Of a stretch of DNA of 64,000 bases, positions 27,464 to 38,630 are shown piece by piece. Position 1 is the stretch's first letter; each line of letters opens with the position of its first letter. A model generated the notes under the pieces. The model saw nothing but the letters and a program-made list of their open reading frames with translations, made no database searches and was not told where the DNA came from. Position numbers and translations under genes: made by a program. This stretch comes from Dichelobacter nodosus (lineage in GTDB: Bacteria > Pseudomonadota > Gammaproteobacteria > Cardiobacteriales > Cardiobacteriaceae), in contig NZ_LGVW01000034.1 of NCBI RefSeq assembly GCF_001263335.1, forward strand, positions 1 through 64,000. Reading direction: 5' to 3'.

Positions 27464-28858
27464 ATGTCATATTTTACTCGGGAAAAACACGAATTAACGG
27501 CAGCAACACCGTGGGAGAAGACGGTTGCAAAAATGTTGTCGCCTTTTAACCGTTTCATGAACAGCGCAAACGGCAGTGGCATTTTGCTCGTTTTTTTAAC
27601 CATTGTTGCATTGGTATTTGCCAATACGTCTTGCCGTGAATGGTATGAACGCGTTTTAAATCAACAATTACTCGTTCAAATGGGCTCTTTTAAAATTGAT
27701 ATGACGATCCATTATTGGATTAACGATGCTTTGATGACTCTTTTCTTTTTAATGGTCGGTTTGGAAATTAAATATGAAATGAAAGTCGGACGGCTCGCTT
27801 CTTTAAAACGGGCGGTTTTACCGATTTTTGCGGCGCTCGGCGGCATGATAGTTCCGGCATTAATTTATTTTAGTTTCAACTCGCAAGGTGAAACCGTTAG
27901 CGGTTGGGGAATTCCCATGGCAACGGATATCGCTTTTGCCATTGCCATCTTATTATTGTTAAAAGGAAAAGTGTCTCCATCTTTAACCGCGGTGCTGGTT
28001 GCGTTAGCGATTGTTGACGATTTGGGCGCCGTGATTGTTATCGCCATTTTTTATACGGATAATTTGGCGTGGTCACCGCTGATTGCGGCGTTTTTATGCT
28101 TTGCGGTATTACTACTTTTAAACCGCGGCGGTATTAGAGCTTTATGGGCATATATTGCCATCGGCAGTTTGATGTGGGTGTTTATGTTATTTTCCGGCGT
28201 TCACGCAACGGTTGCTGGCGTATTAACCGCACTGGCAACACCGATGAATGCAGTTTATTCGCCAACAGAATTTAGCACTCAAGCGCGGCAATTATTAGAT
28301 GAATTTGATGCGCACCCCGACAGCAAAACTCAAGTGGCACATTCGCGTGAACTCAACGATCTTTTGCAACAGCTCTCAACCGGCATTCAAAAAACCCAAA
28401 CACCGTTGCAACGTTTGGAACACATATTAAATACGCCGGTTTATTTCTTAATTGTTCCGCTGTTCGTTTTATTTAATGCTGGCGTACACGTTGAATTAAA
28501 TAATTTGAATGCTCTATTACATAGTCCCGTTTTAAAAGGCGTTTTCTTTGGATTAGTCTTTGGAAAACTCATTGGCGTTGTCTCTGCGATTATGATTTGT
28601 GTCAAACTGAAAATTGCAGCGTTGCCAGCTGATGCTACCTTTAAACAAGTTTTGGGGATTGGTATGTTGGCGGGAATTGGGTTTACGATGTCGATCTTCG
28701 TATCTGAACTTGCTTTTTCCGGACAAGCTCAACATTTAGCTGAAGCTAAAATTACAATTTTAGCGGCGTCATTAACCGCGGCGACTTTAGGTTATTGTTG
28801 GTTACGTTTTATTACCGGTGCGGCAAAAGCTGAAACCGGAACATCAGTATCTCAATAA
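27464..28858 (+). CDS. nhaA: Na+/H+ antiporter NhaA
   Basis: A 464-residue inner-membrane antiporter with about 12 membrane segments. The diagnostic aspartates lie in MATDIAFA and [11 protein letters not shown], and GLEIKYEM occurs early in the protein. A polar loop of about 60 residues ([20 protein letters not shown] region) is longer than in E. coli NhaA. The start at 27464 has AAAGGGA upstream; a longer frame from 27386 is not supported. Together with Na+-NQR it sets the sodium gradient. It overlaps the glmM start by one base. Confidence 0.94.
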
Positions 28859-30219
28859 TGGTTATGATTTCTCGAAAATATTTTGGTACAGACGGCGTTC
28901 GTGGTGAAGTCGGAAAAGAACCGATGACACCACAATGGGTCATGCATCTTGCTTGGGCGGTCGGTAGCGTTTTATGCGATAACGGTTTTGCCGGCGAAAA
29001 GGTGCTGGTAGGGAAAGATACGCGTTTATCGGGTTATTTGTTTGAAAACGCGATCATCGCTGGATTGTCAGCCGCGGGCATGGAAGTGCACATGTTAGGC
29101 GTGATGCCCACGCCGGGCATTGCTTATTTTACGCGCACTTTTAACGCGGCGGCAGGCGTGGTGGTGAGCGCGTCGCATAACGTTTTTAGCGATAATGGCG
29201 TAAAAGTTTTTGCGCGGGGCGGTTATAAACTGCCCGACAGCGCCGAGCAACAAATCGAAGCCTATTTGGATAAACCGATGACGCTGGTTGCGCCGGCGAA
29301 AATGGGAAAAGTTTATCGCGTTGCCGAAGCGAGAGGGCGTTATATTGAATTTTGTAAAAATTCGATTCCGCTTAATTTGCCTTTTCACCGTTTAAAATTG
29401 GTTTTAGATTGTGCCCACGGCGCAACTTATGCCGTGGCGCCCGATGTTTTTCGGGAACTCGGCGCGCAAGTGATCGTGACCAATGCCGCGCCTAATGGTT
29501 GCAACATTAATGATGGTTGCGGTTCTACGCACCCAGAAGCGTTGCAACAACGCGTTTGTCAAGAACAAGCCGATATCGGTATTGCTTTTGATGGCGATGG
29601 CGACCGCGTCATTATGGTGGATCAGCGCGGGCGTATTATCGATGGCGATGCGATTTTGTACATTATCGCTAAATATCGTGCATTTAAGGGTGAACAACTC
29701 AACACCATTGTTGGCACGCTGATGACGAATTTGGGATTAGAGCAATCGTTGCGCAAAATGGGAATTACTTTGCACCGCGCGCAAGTTGGCGACCGCTACG
29801 TTTTGGAACAATTGCAGTTATTGCAAGCGCGCGTAGGCGGCGAAAATTCGGGGCACATTATCTGTCTTGATCGTAATTCCACCGGTGACGGCATTATTGC
29901 TGCGTTGCAAGTTTTGGCAGCCATTTTAGAAATGGAAACTACGCTCGAGGATTTAATTGCTGATTTGGCGTTGACGACGCAAGTTTTAAAAAGTGTGACC
30001 GTTGTTGAACGTGATGCGGTGATCAATAGTGCAGCGGTGCAAACCGCGATTCAAAATGCCGAAGAAAAATTGCGTAACCGCGGGCGGTTGTTATTGCGTC
30101 CATCGGGTACGGAACCTAAAATTCGGGTGATGGCAGAAGGCGATGATGAAACATTGCTTAATGATGTGGTCAATGAATTGATCGCTACAATTAAAGAACA
30201 GGAGAAAACTCATGCGTAA
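28858..30219 (+). CDS. glmM: phosphoglucosamine mutase GlmM
   Basis: A 453-residue enzyme that converts glucosamine-6-P to glucosamine-1-P for peptidoglycan and LPS. Motifs: [13 protein letters not shown] at the start, the phosphoserine loop [13 protein letters not shown], the metal loop [12 protein letters not shown], sugar-binding GGENSGHI and phosphate loop [12 protein letters not shown]. The ATG at 28858 overlaps the nhaA stop (TAATG); Met at 28864 is an alternative start. It overlaps tpiA by 8 bases. Confidence 0.96.
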
Positions 30220-30937
30220 ACCCATTGCTGCGGCAAATTGGAAGATGAATGGCGATTTTTCTTTATTAGATGATTTTGCTCAAGCCAATATAACGTCAGA
30301 TAAATGTGAAACGATTTTTGCGTTACCGTCAGTTTTGCTCGATCGGGCACAAAAGTTGGGTTTGAACGCTTTGGCGGGTCAAGATGTTTCCGCGCAAGTA
30401 AAAGGTGCGTTTACGGGCGAAATTTCTGCATCAATGCTTAAAATGTTGGGGTGTCAGTATTGCATTATTGGTCATTCAGAACGGCGGCAGTACCATCATG
30501 AAGATGAAGCATTGTTGATTGAAAAATGGCGCCGATTAAAAGAAGCCGAGATCACTCCGATTTATTGCATCGGCGAATTGCAGGCGGAATATGATGCGCA
30601 CGCAACTCAGCAAGCGTTGGAGCGTCAATTGCGCCCGATTTTGGAAGAAAATCTTGTTGATCACAAAACGATTATCGCTTATGAACCCGTTTGGGCAATT
30701 GGCACTGGCAAAGCTGCAACTCCAGATTACGCGCAACATGTTCATCAAATGATTCGGCAAATCGTTGCGCAAAATTATGCTAGTATAGCGCCCGCAATGC
30801 GGCTGCTTTATGGCGGTAGTGTTAAGCCCGACAACGCAGGTTTGCTCATCTGTCAAGCCGATATTGATGGTTTTTTAATCGGTGGCGCTTCCTTAGATGT
30901 TGGTTTGTTTACAAAGATTATTGAGACGATGAAATGA
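30212..30937 (+). CDS. tpiA: triose-phosphate isomerase
   Basis: A 241-residue TIM barrel. NWKMNGD holds the substrate lysine, GHSERRQ holds the catalytic His88, and [14 protein letters not shown] holds the catalytic Glu. It is about ten residues shorter than E. coli TpiA but has all motifs. GGAG precedes the start. The glmM-tpiA-secG order is common in gammaproteobacteria. Confidence 0.96.
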
Positions 30938-31311
30938 CAACTCTAATTGTACAAATTATTTTTATTACTACAGCAATTGCTTTAAGCATACTCATTCTTT
31001 TGCAACAATCAAAAGGCGCTGGTCTTGGCGCTTCATTTGGCGCGGGTGCTTCGGCAACGGTTTTTGGCGCTAAAGGTGCTGGTTCGTTTTTATATAAATT
31101 AACGCGCTTTTTAGCATTTGTTTTTTTTATCAGCGCGCTGATGATGAGTTATATGCAAAATAGATCAGTAACTGGTACAAGTATTTTGCAACAAACTCAA
31201 TTAGAAATAAAAAAAGACGCGGCAGAGATTGACGTACCGGTTTCAGGTAAGGATAATGCGTCTCCCGCTTCTGATACTGGTATCCCAACCAGTGACTCAA
31301 CAAAAAAGTAA
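30934..31311 (+). CDS. secG: protein translocase subunit SecG
   Basis: A 125-residue small membrane subunit of SecYEG with two hydrophobic segments (about 3-22 and 50-70) and the conserved stretch LILLQQSKGAGLGASFG. The C-terminal tail is polar. It starts in an ATGA overlap with tpiA and is followed by tRNA-Leu, as in E. coli secG-leuU. Confidence 0.94.
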   Translation: MTTLIVQIIFITTAIALSILILLQQSKGAGLGASFGAGASATVFGAKGAGSFLYKLTRFLAFVFFISALMMSYMQNRSVTGTSILQQTQLEIKKDAAEIDVPVSGKDNASPASDTGIPTSDSTKK

Positions 31312-31331
31312 GTTGAGTTTTTGCAGATGAC

Positions 31332-31417
31332 GCCGATGTGGTGGAATTGGTAGACACGCTATCTTGAGGGGGTAGTGAGCCTAGCTCGTGCGAGTTCGAC
31401 TCTCGCCATCGGCACCA
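31332..31417 (+). tRNA. tRNA-Leu (anticodon GAG)
   Basis: A class II tRNA. The acceptor GCCGATG pairs with CATCGGC, the anticodon loop TTGAGGG gives GAG, there is a long variable arm, the T-loop is GTTCGACTC, and CCA is encoded. It directly follows secG. Confidence 0.96.
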
Positions 31418-31485
31418 TAACCATAGTTATCAAGCTAACAATGATTTGTTAGCTTTAATCTCACAGGAAACTAGGTGTTAAGCGC

Positions 31486-32832
31486 ATGATTCTCATTAAA
31501 AAAGGTATCGATTTGCCCATTTCTGGCGCGATCACAGATTTCAGTATCCGCTCTTTTGTACCCCAAAATACAGTTGCCGTTATTGGTTCCGATTATTTGG
31601 GTTTAAAACCTACTATGTTCGTTGCAGAAGGGGAACTTGTTAAAAAAGGACAAGCTCTATTTGAGGACAAAAAAAATCCTAATGTTGTTGTCTGTGCTCC
31701 TGTTTCTGGTCGAATTCAAAGCATTAAACGCGGTGAACGGCGAAAACTGTTGTCTGTCATTATTGAAGTTCAACATGACGATGAAGCCGTTCCATTTAAG
31801 TCCTTTTCGGTAAATGAACTTCAGGAATTACCAGAAGACGTAATCCGCGAACAACTGCGCCTTTCTGGGCAATGGGTCAATATTCGTCAACGTCCGTTTG
31901 ATAAAATTCCACGCTTTGACGCCACCGCTTTTGCTATATTTATCAATGCAATGGATACTAACCCGTTGTCGTTTGATCCGCTATTAGCATTAAGCGGTCG
32001 CGAAGAAGATTATCAAATGGGTTTAGCCGTTATCAGTAAACTGACCGCTGGCAACGTTCACGTCTGCTTTAAAGAAGGCGGCGCATTGCCTGCCGTGGAA
32101 AATGAGAAAGTGAAATATCATACTTTCTCTGGTGTTCACCCTGCGGGATTAGTAGGAACGCATATCCACTTTATTGAACCCGTCGGCAGTCAAAAAACGG
32201 TTTGGCATCTTGGTTTGCAAGATCTATTGGCAATCGGTCATCTATTCCGCACCGGAACATTGGACACGCAAAGAATCGTTGCTATTGCTGGACCTGGAGT
32301 TAAAAAACCAGAATTGGTGCGCACAGTTAAAGGGGCAAATTTAGATGAATTGCTCGAAGATAACTTGCTTTCTGGAGCGCAACGCATAATTTCCGGTTCT
32401 GTTTTTTCTGGTAGACGTTCTCTAGTGTCTTGCAACTATTTAGGCAATTATGATCAACAAATCAGCGTATTGCCGGAAGGTAGGGATTCTGTATTTTTGG
32501 AATTCATGCGACTCGGCGAAAATCGTTATTCTAAAACAAGAGCTTATCTCGGTCGTTTTTTAAAGAAACCGTTACCATTTACCACCGCGGTGCAGGGTTC
32601 CGCGCGCGCTATTTTGCCTTTTGGTATCTATGAAGAAGTCATGCCCTTGGATATTTTGCCGACTTTATTATTAAAAGCGCTGGTTGTAAAAGATACGGAT
32701 ACCGCGGTGCAATTAGGCGCTTTAGAATTGGTTGAGGAAGACGTTGCATTGTTAACATATGTCGATCCGGGAAAACATGATTTCGGCGCCATTTTGCGGG
32801 AAAATTTGCAACAGATCGAAGAGGAAAGCTAA
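31486..32832 (+). CDS. nqrA: Na+-translocating NADH:quinone reductase subunit A
   Basis: The 448-residue soluble subunit of Na+-NQR, which oxidises NADH, reduces ubiquinone and pumps sodium. Recognisable segments include IKKGIDLPISGA at the start, VGTHIHFIEPVGSQKTVW and the late LEFMRLGENRYSKTRAYLGR. It heads an eight-gene operon ending in nqrM. The tRNA-Leu gene lies 68 bases upstream. Confidence 0.96.
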   Translation: MILIKKGIDLPISGAITDFSIRSFVPQNTVAVIGSDYLGLKPTMFVAEGELVKKGQALFEDKKNPNVVVCAPVSGRIQSIKRGERRKLLSVIIEVQHDDEAVPFKSFSVNELQELPEDVIREQLRLSGQWVNIRQRPFDKIPRFDATAFAIFINAMDTNPLSFDPLLALSGREEDYQMGLAVISKLTAGNVHVCFKEGGALPAVENEKVKYHTFSGVHPAGLVGTHIHFIEPVGSQKTVWHLGLQDLLAIGHLFRTGTLDTQRIVAIAGPGVKKPELVRTVKGANLDELLEDNLLSGAQRIISGSVFSGRRSLVSCNYLGNYDQQISVLPEGRDSVFLEFMRLGENRYSKTRAYLGRFLKKPLPFTTAVQGSARAILPFGIYEEVMPLDILPTLLLKALVVKDTDTAVQLGALELVEEDVALLTYVDPGKHDFGAILRENLQQIEEES

Positions 32833-32835
32833 ATC

Positions 32836-33996
32836 ATGGCAAAGAAAAATTTTGTGGAAAAAATAGCACCGATTTTTGAGAAAGGAGGAAAATTATCCTA
32901 CTTTTATCCGATCTATGAAGCGGTTGCGACCATTCTCTATAGCCCTCGATACGTTACTGCGCGTCCTGCTCATGTTCGTGATGCTATTGATTTTAAAAGA
33001 ATTATGATTTTTGTGTGGCTGGCAGCATTTCCGGCGATGTTTTTTGGTTGGTATTTTGTCGGCGCTCAATCCGCCCATGCCGCAGGAATTGAACGCGGTT
33101 TTTTTGCCAATTTAATTGCGGGCGCTTGCGTGCATTTGCCAATTTATTTAGTGACTTTTGCGGTGGGTGGTTTTTGGGAAGTTCTTTTCGCACTCATTCG
33201 CAGACATGAAATATCCGAAGGTTTTTTTGTTACATCGATTCTTTTTTCATTAATTCTGCCGCCAACTATTCCGCTCTGGCAAGTTGCTTTGGGGATTAGT
33301 TTTGGAGTCGTTATCGGTAAAGAAGTTTTTGGTGGTACGGGGCGAAATTTTGTTAATCCCGCTTTAGCCGGACGCGCTTTTTTGTATTTCGCTTATCCCA
33401 TTCAAATGTCTGGTGATGTTTGGATTGCCTCGGTAAAAGGTCATGCATGGATTGATGGTTTTTCAGGCGCAACACCACTGGCTACAATTACCGCTGATGG
33501 TTTTGACGTCATGCGTGAAAATATCAGTTGGTGGGCAGCATTTTGGGGCAATATGGGCGGGGCAATTGGCGAAGTTTCAACGTTTGCTATTGTTTTGGGT
33601 GGAATATTTTTACTCGTTACGGGTATTGCTTCTTGGAGAATTGTTGTTGGTGTCTTAGCTGGCGCAGCGGCAACTTCTTTGCTGCTTAATTGGGTGGGTA
33701 GCGATACTAATCCCATGTTTGCGGTTCCTTTTTGGTGGCATTTTGTTTTAGGCGGCTTTGCTTTCGGTACCGTTTTTATGGCAACGGATCCCGTTTCGGC
33801 GTCGGTTACTAATGTGGGGCGCTATATTTTTGGTGCTCTGATTGGGGTTATGACCATATTAATTCGGGTTGTTAATCCTGCATTTCCAGAAGGCATCATG
33901 CTAGCCATTTTGTTTGCCAATATGTTTGCACCGTTAATCGATTATTTTGTGATGAATGCGAATATAAAACGTCGCAAAGTGAGAACCCATGTCTAA
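32836..33996 (+). CDS. nqrB: Na+-NQR subunit B
   Basis: A 386-residue membrane subunit with about ten hydrophobic segments. The covalent FMN site is the Thr in [11 protein letters not shown]. The conserved region [21 protein letters not shown] is present. NqrB forms part of the sodium channel and carries riboflavin and FMN. It lies three bases after nqrA and overlaps nqrC by 8 bases. Confidence 0.96.
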   Translation: MAKKNFVEKIAPIFEKGGKLSYFYPIYEAVATILYSPRYVTARPAHVRDAIDFKRIMIFVWLAAFPAMFFGWYFVGAQSAHAAGIERGFFANLIAGACVHLPIYLVTFAVGGFWEVLFALIRRHEISEGFFVTSILFSLILPPTIPLWQVALGISFGVVIGKEVFGGTGRNFVNPALAGRAFLYFAYPIQMSGDVWIASVKGHAWIDGFSGATPLATITADGFDVMRENISWWAAFWGNMGGAIGEVSTFAIVLGGIFLLVTGIASWRIVVGVLAGAAATSLLLNWVGSDTNPMFAVPFWWHFVLGGFAFGTVFMATDPVSASVTNVGRYIFGALIGVMTILIRVVNPAFPEGIMLAILFANMFAPLIDYFVMNANIKRRKVRTHV

Positions 33997-34837
33997 TGAG
34001 AAAAAATCCAGTGCGATCGCGGTATTAAAATTTGCGGCGATTGTGTGTTTAATTTGTTCGCTTTTGGTCTCAACTGCTGCGGTTTCATTACGAAGCTTTC
34101 AAGAACGAAATGCAGAAAATGAAATGAAAATCAACGTATTACGTGCAGCAGGTTTGGCAAGTGTGGAAGAAAAATTATCAGATTCCGAACTGGCAGAAAA
34201 ATTTAAGCAAGTTATTCCGGTTGTTGTTCATTTGCAAAGTGGGGAATTGGTTACTGATAAAAATCCTCTTACATATGATATGTATGCCGCAGCGCGCAGT
34301 GAACAAGATGGCGAGGAATTGCAAGACGATCCGGCAAGCATTAAAAGAATTGCCAAGAATGGATTGGTTTATGTGATTCTCAAGGAAGATAAAGTTTCGC
34401 AGTTAATTTTGCCGGTGCAAGGTTATGGTTTGTGGTCAACAATGTATGGATTTACTGCGCTGTCTCTTGAAAAACAACCGATTGAAATCAATGGGTTGAC
34501 TTTCTATAAACATGCAGAAACTCCAGGTTTGGGCGGAAGAATCGTTGAAGTTGATTGGTTGAAAAAATGGCAGGGCGTTGAACCTTATGGACAAACGTGG
34601 CAACCGCATGTCGATCTGGTGAAAAAGCGAGATGCGCACCATAAAAATCAAGTTGATGCCATTGCCGGCGCTACTTTAACCAGTAATGGTGTGGAATATA
34701 TGATGAATTTTTGGCTTGGCACGCAAGCTTATCAAAAGTTTATCGAAAAAGTAGTATCGGGTGATATTACCGCCGAACAGTTGCGCACGGCAGCAAAAAC
34801 TGCCACCGCCTCAAAAACGGAGAAAGCAAATGAGTGA
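33989..34837 (+). CDS. nqrC: Na+-NQR subunit C
   Basis: A 282-residue subunit with one N-terminal membrane anchor (about 10-30) and a periplasmic FMN-binding domain. The flavinylation motif reads [12 protein letters not shown], matching the SGATLTS pattern with the attached Thr. The neighbouring ApbE supplies the FMN. It overlaps nqrD by 8 bases. Confidence 0.95.
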   Translation: MSNEKKSSAIAVLKFAAIVCLICSLLVSTAAVSLRSFQERNAENEMKINVLRAAGLASVEEKLSDSELAEKFKQVIPVVVHLQSGELVTDKNPLTYDMYAAARSEQDGEELQDDPASIKRIAKNGLVYVILKEDKVSQLILPVQGYGLWSTMYGFTALSLEKQPIEINGLTFYKHAETPGLGGRIVEVDWLKKWQGVEPYGQTWQPHVDLVKKRDAHHKNQVDAIAGATLTSNGVEYMMNFWLGTQAYQKFIEKVVSGDITAEQLRTAAKTATASKTEKANE

Positions 34838-35531
34838 TAAAAAATATCATTATTGGAATATTCTGTTTGATCCCGTATTGATGAACAACCCGATTGGTTT
34901 GCAAGTGCTGGGTATTTGTTCTGCATTAGCGGTAACCGGCAGTATGAAAACCGCCTTTTTGATGAGTATTGGTTTGACTTTTGTTACAGCATTTTCCAAT
35001 TTATTCGTCAGCATGATTCGGCATAATATTCCCAGCAGTATTCGGATTATCGCGCAAATGGCAGTTGCTGCTTCTTTGGTGATTGTGGTTGACCAATTGT
35101 TAAAAGCCTTTGCTTTTGAACTTTCTAAGCAGCTTTCCGTTTATGTGGGATTAATTTTAACCAACTGCATCGTGATGGGGCGTCTAGAAGCTTTTGCTAT
35201 GAGCAATCCACCGCTACCAAGTTTTTTAGATGGTATTGGAAACGGTTTGGGATACAGCGCAATGTTATTGGTTGTTGGTACCATTCGGGAAATTTTAGGA
35301 AGCGGTACCTGGTTTGGTTTACCCGTATTAAAGACAATCGATCAAGGCGGTTGGTATCAACCTAACGGCTTGATGGTTTTGCCGCCAAGCGCGTTTTTCG
35401 TCATCGGTTTATTAATTTGGGCGTTGCGCACTTATAAACCAGAACAAAATGAAGCGCGTGAATATCTTGAAGCGCAAGCCGCAAAACCCTTATTTTACGA
35501 ATCTAACCCTGACCAAGTAGGAGATAAATGA
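34830..35531 (+). CDS. nqrD: Na+-NQR subunit D
   Basis: A 233-residue membrane subunit with six predicted segments, paired with NqrE in an inverted topology, and with conserved [19 protein letters not shown] carrying the membrane Fe-S cysteine. The start at 34830 overlaps the nqrC stop and has GGAG upstream; a longer frame from 34761 lies inside nqrC. The C-terminal tail is somewhat longer than usual. Confidence 0.95.
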   Translation: MSDKKYHYWNILFDPVLMNNPIGLQVLGICSALAVTGSMKTAFLMSIGLTFVTAFSNLFVSMIRHNIPSSIRIIAQMAVAASLVIVVDQLLKAFAFELSKQLSVYVGLILTNCIVMGRLEAFAMSNPPLPSFLDGIGNGLGYSAMLLVVGTIREILGSGTWFGLPVLKTIDQGGWYQPNGLMVLPPSAFFVIGLLIWALRTYKPEQNEAREYLEAQAAKPLFYESNPDQVGDK

Positions 35532-36142
35532 TGGAACACTATCTCAGTCTACTGATTAAATCGATTTTTATTGAAAATATGGCGCTTTCCTTTTTCTTGG
35601 GAATGTGCACTTTTTTAGCGGTTTCTAAAAAAATTAGTACGGCAATCGGTTTGGGTACTGCTGTTATTGTGGTGCAAACTTTAACCGTGCCGCTGAATAA
35701 TTTGCTTTATGTGTACTTATTAAAAGATAACGCCATTTTATGGCAACATTTAGGCGTCAACGTTGATATCAGCTTTTTGGGATTAATTGCTTACATTGGC
35801 GTGATTGCCGCCGTGGTGCAAATCTTAGAAATGTTTTTGGATAAATACGTTCCGGCTTTGTATTCTGCTTTAGGAATTTTTCTGCCATTGATTACGGTCA
35901 ATTGCGCGATTCTTGCTGGCTCGTTGTTTATGGTTGAAAGAAATTACACTTTCCAAGAATCCATGGTTTATGGAGTAGGGAGCGGTGTTGGTTGGGCGTT
36001 GGCTATTGCCGTGATGGCAGGCGTGCGCGAAAAAATGCGTTACGCTGATGTTCCTAAAGGTCTTGAAGGATTAGGAATTACGTTTATCACCGCTGGTTTG
36101 ATGGCAATAGGTTTTATGTCATTTTCAGGCATTCAACTGTAA
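35531..36142 (+). CDS. nqrE: Na+-NQR subunit E
   Basis: A 203-residue membrane subunit starting [20 protein letters not shown], as in other NqrE proteins. The ATG at 35531 has AGGAG at 7 bases and is preferred over the adjacent ATG at 35528. It has six membrane segments, with Cys in [14 protein letters not shown] and VNCAILAG forming the intramembrane cluster with NqrD. Confidence 0.95.
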   Translation: MEHYLSLLIKSIFIENMALSFFLGMCTFLAVSKKISTAIGLGTAVIVVQTLTVPLNNLLYVYLLKDNAILWQHLGVNVDISFLGLIAYIGVIAAVVQILEMFLDKYVPALYSALGIFLPLITVNCAILAGSLFMVERNYTFQESMVYGVGSGVGWALAIAVMAGVREKMRYADVPKGLEGLGITFITAGLMAIGFMSFSGIQL

Positions 36143-36153
36143 TCGAGGCAAAA

Positions 36154-37371
36154 ATGGAAATTTTTTTTGGTGTATGCGTTTTTACCGGTTTAGTTTTGCT
36201 GTTATCCGTGATTATTTTGGTGGCTCGACGTTGGCTGGTCGCGCAGGGTAACGTCAAAATTTTGGTAAATAACGAAAAAGAAATTGAAGTACCTGCTGGC
36301 GGTAAATTACTCAATGCATTATCTGATAATGGCATTTATGTTTCTTCTGCCTGCGGAGGCGGTGGAAGTTGCGGGCAATGTAAAGTAAAAGTTTTTGAAG
36401 GCGGCGGTGAAATTCTGCCGGTAGAACTCAATCACATTACCAAACGTGAAGCGCGCGCTTGCGAACGTCTTTCTTGTCAAGTTGCAATTAGAAACAACAT
36501 GAAAATTGTGGTTGATGAATCCGTTTTTGGCGTAAAAAAATGGGAATGCACGGTTGTTTCCAATAAAAACGTAGCAACTTTCATTAAAGAACTGGTATTG
36601 CAAATTCCAGACGGTGAATCTGTTCCTTTCCGCGCGGGCGGTTATATTCAAATTGAATGTGATGATTACCATATTAAATACAGCGATTTTGATATTTCCG
36701 AAAAATATCGTGATGATTGGGAAAAATATGGTTTATTTAAACTCGAATCCGTTAACAAAGGACATTTAACGCGCGCTTATTCCATGGCAAATTATCCGGA
36801 AGAACGCGGCATTATTATGTTGAACGTGCGGATTGCTACGCCGCCGCAACAAAAACCTGATGCGCCTACCGGTAAAATGTCGAGCTACATTTTCAATTTA
36901 AAAGCCGGCGACAAAGTCACAATTTCCGGACCTTTTGGTGAATTTTTTGCGAAAGAAACCGATGCCGAAATGGTATTTATCGGCGGCGGTGCGGGTATGG
37001 CTCCGATGCGGTCGCATATTTTTGATCAGTTAAAACGTCTGCACAGCACGCGAAAAATCTCTTTTTGGTATGGCGCGCGTTCTTTACGGGAATTATTTTA
37101 TGCTGAAGATTTTGATCAATTAGCTAAAGAATTCCCTAATTTTTCATGGCATATCGCCTTATCTGATGCTTTGCCGGAAGATAATTGGACGGGATATACC
37201 GGATTTATTCATAACGTCGTTTATGAAAACTATTTAAAAGATCACCCAGCGCCGGAAGATTGTGAATTTTATATGTGCGGGCCCCCGATTATGACGAAAT
37301 CAGTCATTGATATGCTGCATAATCTTGGGGTGGAAGACGGCAACATTTTGTTGGACGACTTCGGTGGTTAA
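36154..37371 (+). CDS. nqrF: Na+-NQR subunit F, NADH-oxidising ferredoxin-FAD subunit
   Basis: The 405-residue entry point for electrons. It has an N-terminal membrane anchor (about 2-24) and a [2Fe-2S] ferredoxin domain with C67, C73, C76 and C108. The FAD domain has [11 protein letters not shown] and the NADH domain has [13 protein letters not shown] and the late [10 protein letters not shown]. All cofactors appear intact. It overlaps the apbE start by 8 bases. Confidence 0.96.
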   Translation: MEIFFGVCVFTGLVLLLSVIILVARRWLVAQGNVKILVNNEKEIEVPAGGKLLNALSDNGIYVSSACGGGGSCGQCKVKVFEGGGEILPVELNHITKREARACERLSCQVAIRNNMKIVVDESVFGVKKWECTVVSNKNVATFIKELVLQIPDGESVPFRAGGYIQIECDDYHIKYSDFDISEKYRDDWEKYGLFKLESVNKGHLTRAYSMANYPEERGIIMLNVRIATPPQQKPDAPTGKMSSYIFNLKAGDKVTISGPFGEFFAKETDAEMVFIGGGAGMAPMRSHIFDQLKRLHSTRKISFWYGARSLRELFYAEDFDQLAKEFPNFSWHIALSDALPEDNWTGYTGFIHNVVYENYLKDHPAPEDCEFYMCGPPIMTKSVIDMLHNLGVEDGNILLDDFGG

Positions 37372-38389
37372 GAAAATACTTTTGCCACTGCTGAGTGCAG
37401 TGGCATTATTTTTTTTAAATTCCTGCCAACCTTTGCAGCCAACGGTTTTGCGCGGAAAAACGATGGGCACTTATTGGCAAGTCAATATTGCGAGCCAAAC
37501 AGTTCCCGCGTTGCAAAAAGCAATTGAAGATCGCTTGGAAGCCATTAATCAGTTGATGTCTACTTATCGTCCTGATTCTGAATTGATGCAGTTAAACCGC
37601 AACGCCAGCGCCGAGGCTATTCCCATCAGCGATGAAATGCGCACCGTGTTAACAGCGGCTTTGAAAATCAGCGCGCAAAGCAATGGTATGTATGACGTAA
37701 CCGTAGAGCCTTTGGTGGAACTGTGGGGATTTGGACCTAAAAAACAAGAAACTTTGCCCAGTGATGCTGAAATCGCAAAAGCATTGGCGCGGGTAGGCTA
37801 TCAACGGTTAACTTTAACTCCATCTGGATTAATCAAATCGCGTCCGGATATCGCTGTCGATCTTTCGTCCATCGCCAAAGGATACGCCGTCGATCAAATT
37901 GCTGCTTTATTGGAAAAACATCAATTAAATGATTATCTGGTTGATATTGGTGGCGAAATTCGCGCAAATGGTAGCCGTTTTGATAAAGAATGGCGCATTG
38001 GTGTTGAAACGCCGAAAAGCACACAACGCGACGTGCAATCGGTCATTAAAATAAAGAATCGCACTTTATCTTTAGCAACATCAGGCAATTATCGAAATTT
38101 TAAAGATATTAATGGACGGCATTTGGTGCATACCGTTAACCCCAAAACGGGGCAAACCGTCTCTTCTCATTTGTTATCGGTAACAGTTTTAGCGGAAAAC
38201 ACTATGTTAGCCGATGGTTACGCTACGGCATTAATGTCTTTGGGCGCTGAAAAAGCGCCGGTATTTGCAGAACAACACAAACTCGCCGTGTTATTTATTT
38301 TTGCTGATCCTAAAAATAACGGCGCTTTTATCGTGCGTCAAAGTATGCAATACGAACAATTTTTAAAAGAAACGGGCAATTATGATTAA
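37364..38389 (+). CDS. apbE: FAD:protein FMN transferase ApbE (lipoprotein)
   Basis: Attaches FMN to Thr residues of NqrB and NqrC in the periplasm. A GTG start at 37364 gives [21 protein letters not shown], a lipoprotein signal with lipobox LNSC. The mature part shows [23 protein letters not shown] and [13 protein letters not shown]. An earlier in-frame start at 37307 adds an unlikely N-terminus. It sits between nqrF and nqrM with 8-base overlaps on both sides, and length fits the family. Confidence 0.93.
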   Translation: MVKKILLPLLSAVALFFLNSCQPLQPTVLRGKTMGTYWQVNIASQTVPALQKAIEDRLEAINQLMSTYRPDSELMQLNRNASAEAIPISDEMRTVLTAALKISAQSNGMYDVTVEPLVELWGFGPKKQETLPSDAEIAKALARVGYQRLTLTPSGLIKSRPDIAVDLSSIAKGYAVDQIAALLEKHQLNDYLVDIGGEIRANGSRFDKEWRIGVETPKSTQRDVQSVIKIKNRTLSLATSGNYRNFKDINGRHLVHTVNPKTGQTVSSHLLSVTVLAENTMLADGYATALMSLGAEKAPVFAEQHKLAVLFIFADPKNNGAFIVRQSMQYEQFLKETGNYD

Positions 38390-38606
38390 AATTTTTATTA
38401 TTGCTTTTGTGATGTTTACCGTGGTGATACTGGCGATGGCGGTAGGCGTTTTATTTGGACGCAAACCCATCAGCGGCAGTTGCGGTGGATTAGCTTCCGT
38501 GGGTGTAAAACGAGCGTGTGGTTGCACAGATGTTTGCCGTAATGAAATCAAAAATGAGGAAACGCCTTCATCTCCACCGCCCGTTAAAATATACCGTCCG
38601 CACTAA
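38382..38606 (+). CDS. nqrM: Na+-NQR maturation factor NqrM
   Basis: A 74-residue protein (DUF539) with one membrane segment (about 3-25) and a Cys-rich C-terminus (SCGG, then RACGCTDVC). NqrM is needed to insert the iron site between NqrD and NqrE. Its place at the end of the nqr-apbE operon is typical. It overlaps apbE by 8 bases. Confidence 0.92.
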   Translation: MIKIFIIAFVMFTVVILAMAVGVLFGRKPISGSCGGLASVGVKRACGCTDVCRNEIKNEETPSSPPPVKIYRPH

Positions 38607-38630
38607 AACCGCAGTTTTAATTTTCTGCGG
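38605..38630 (-). terminator. weak terminator overlapping the suhB-like stop
   Basis: CCGCAG and CTGCGG (38609-38630) flank a 10-base loop that contains the stop codon. On the minus strand it is followed by TTTTAG. The stem is short, so confidence is low. Confidence 0.4.
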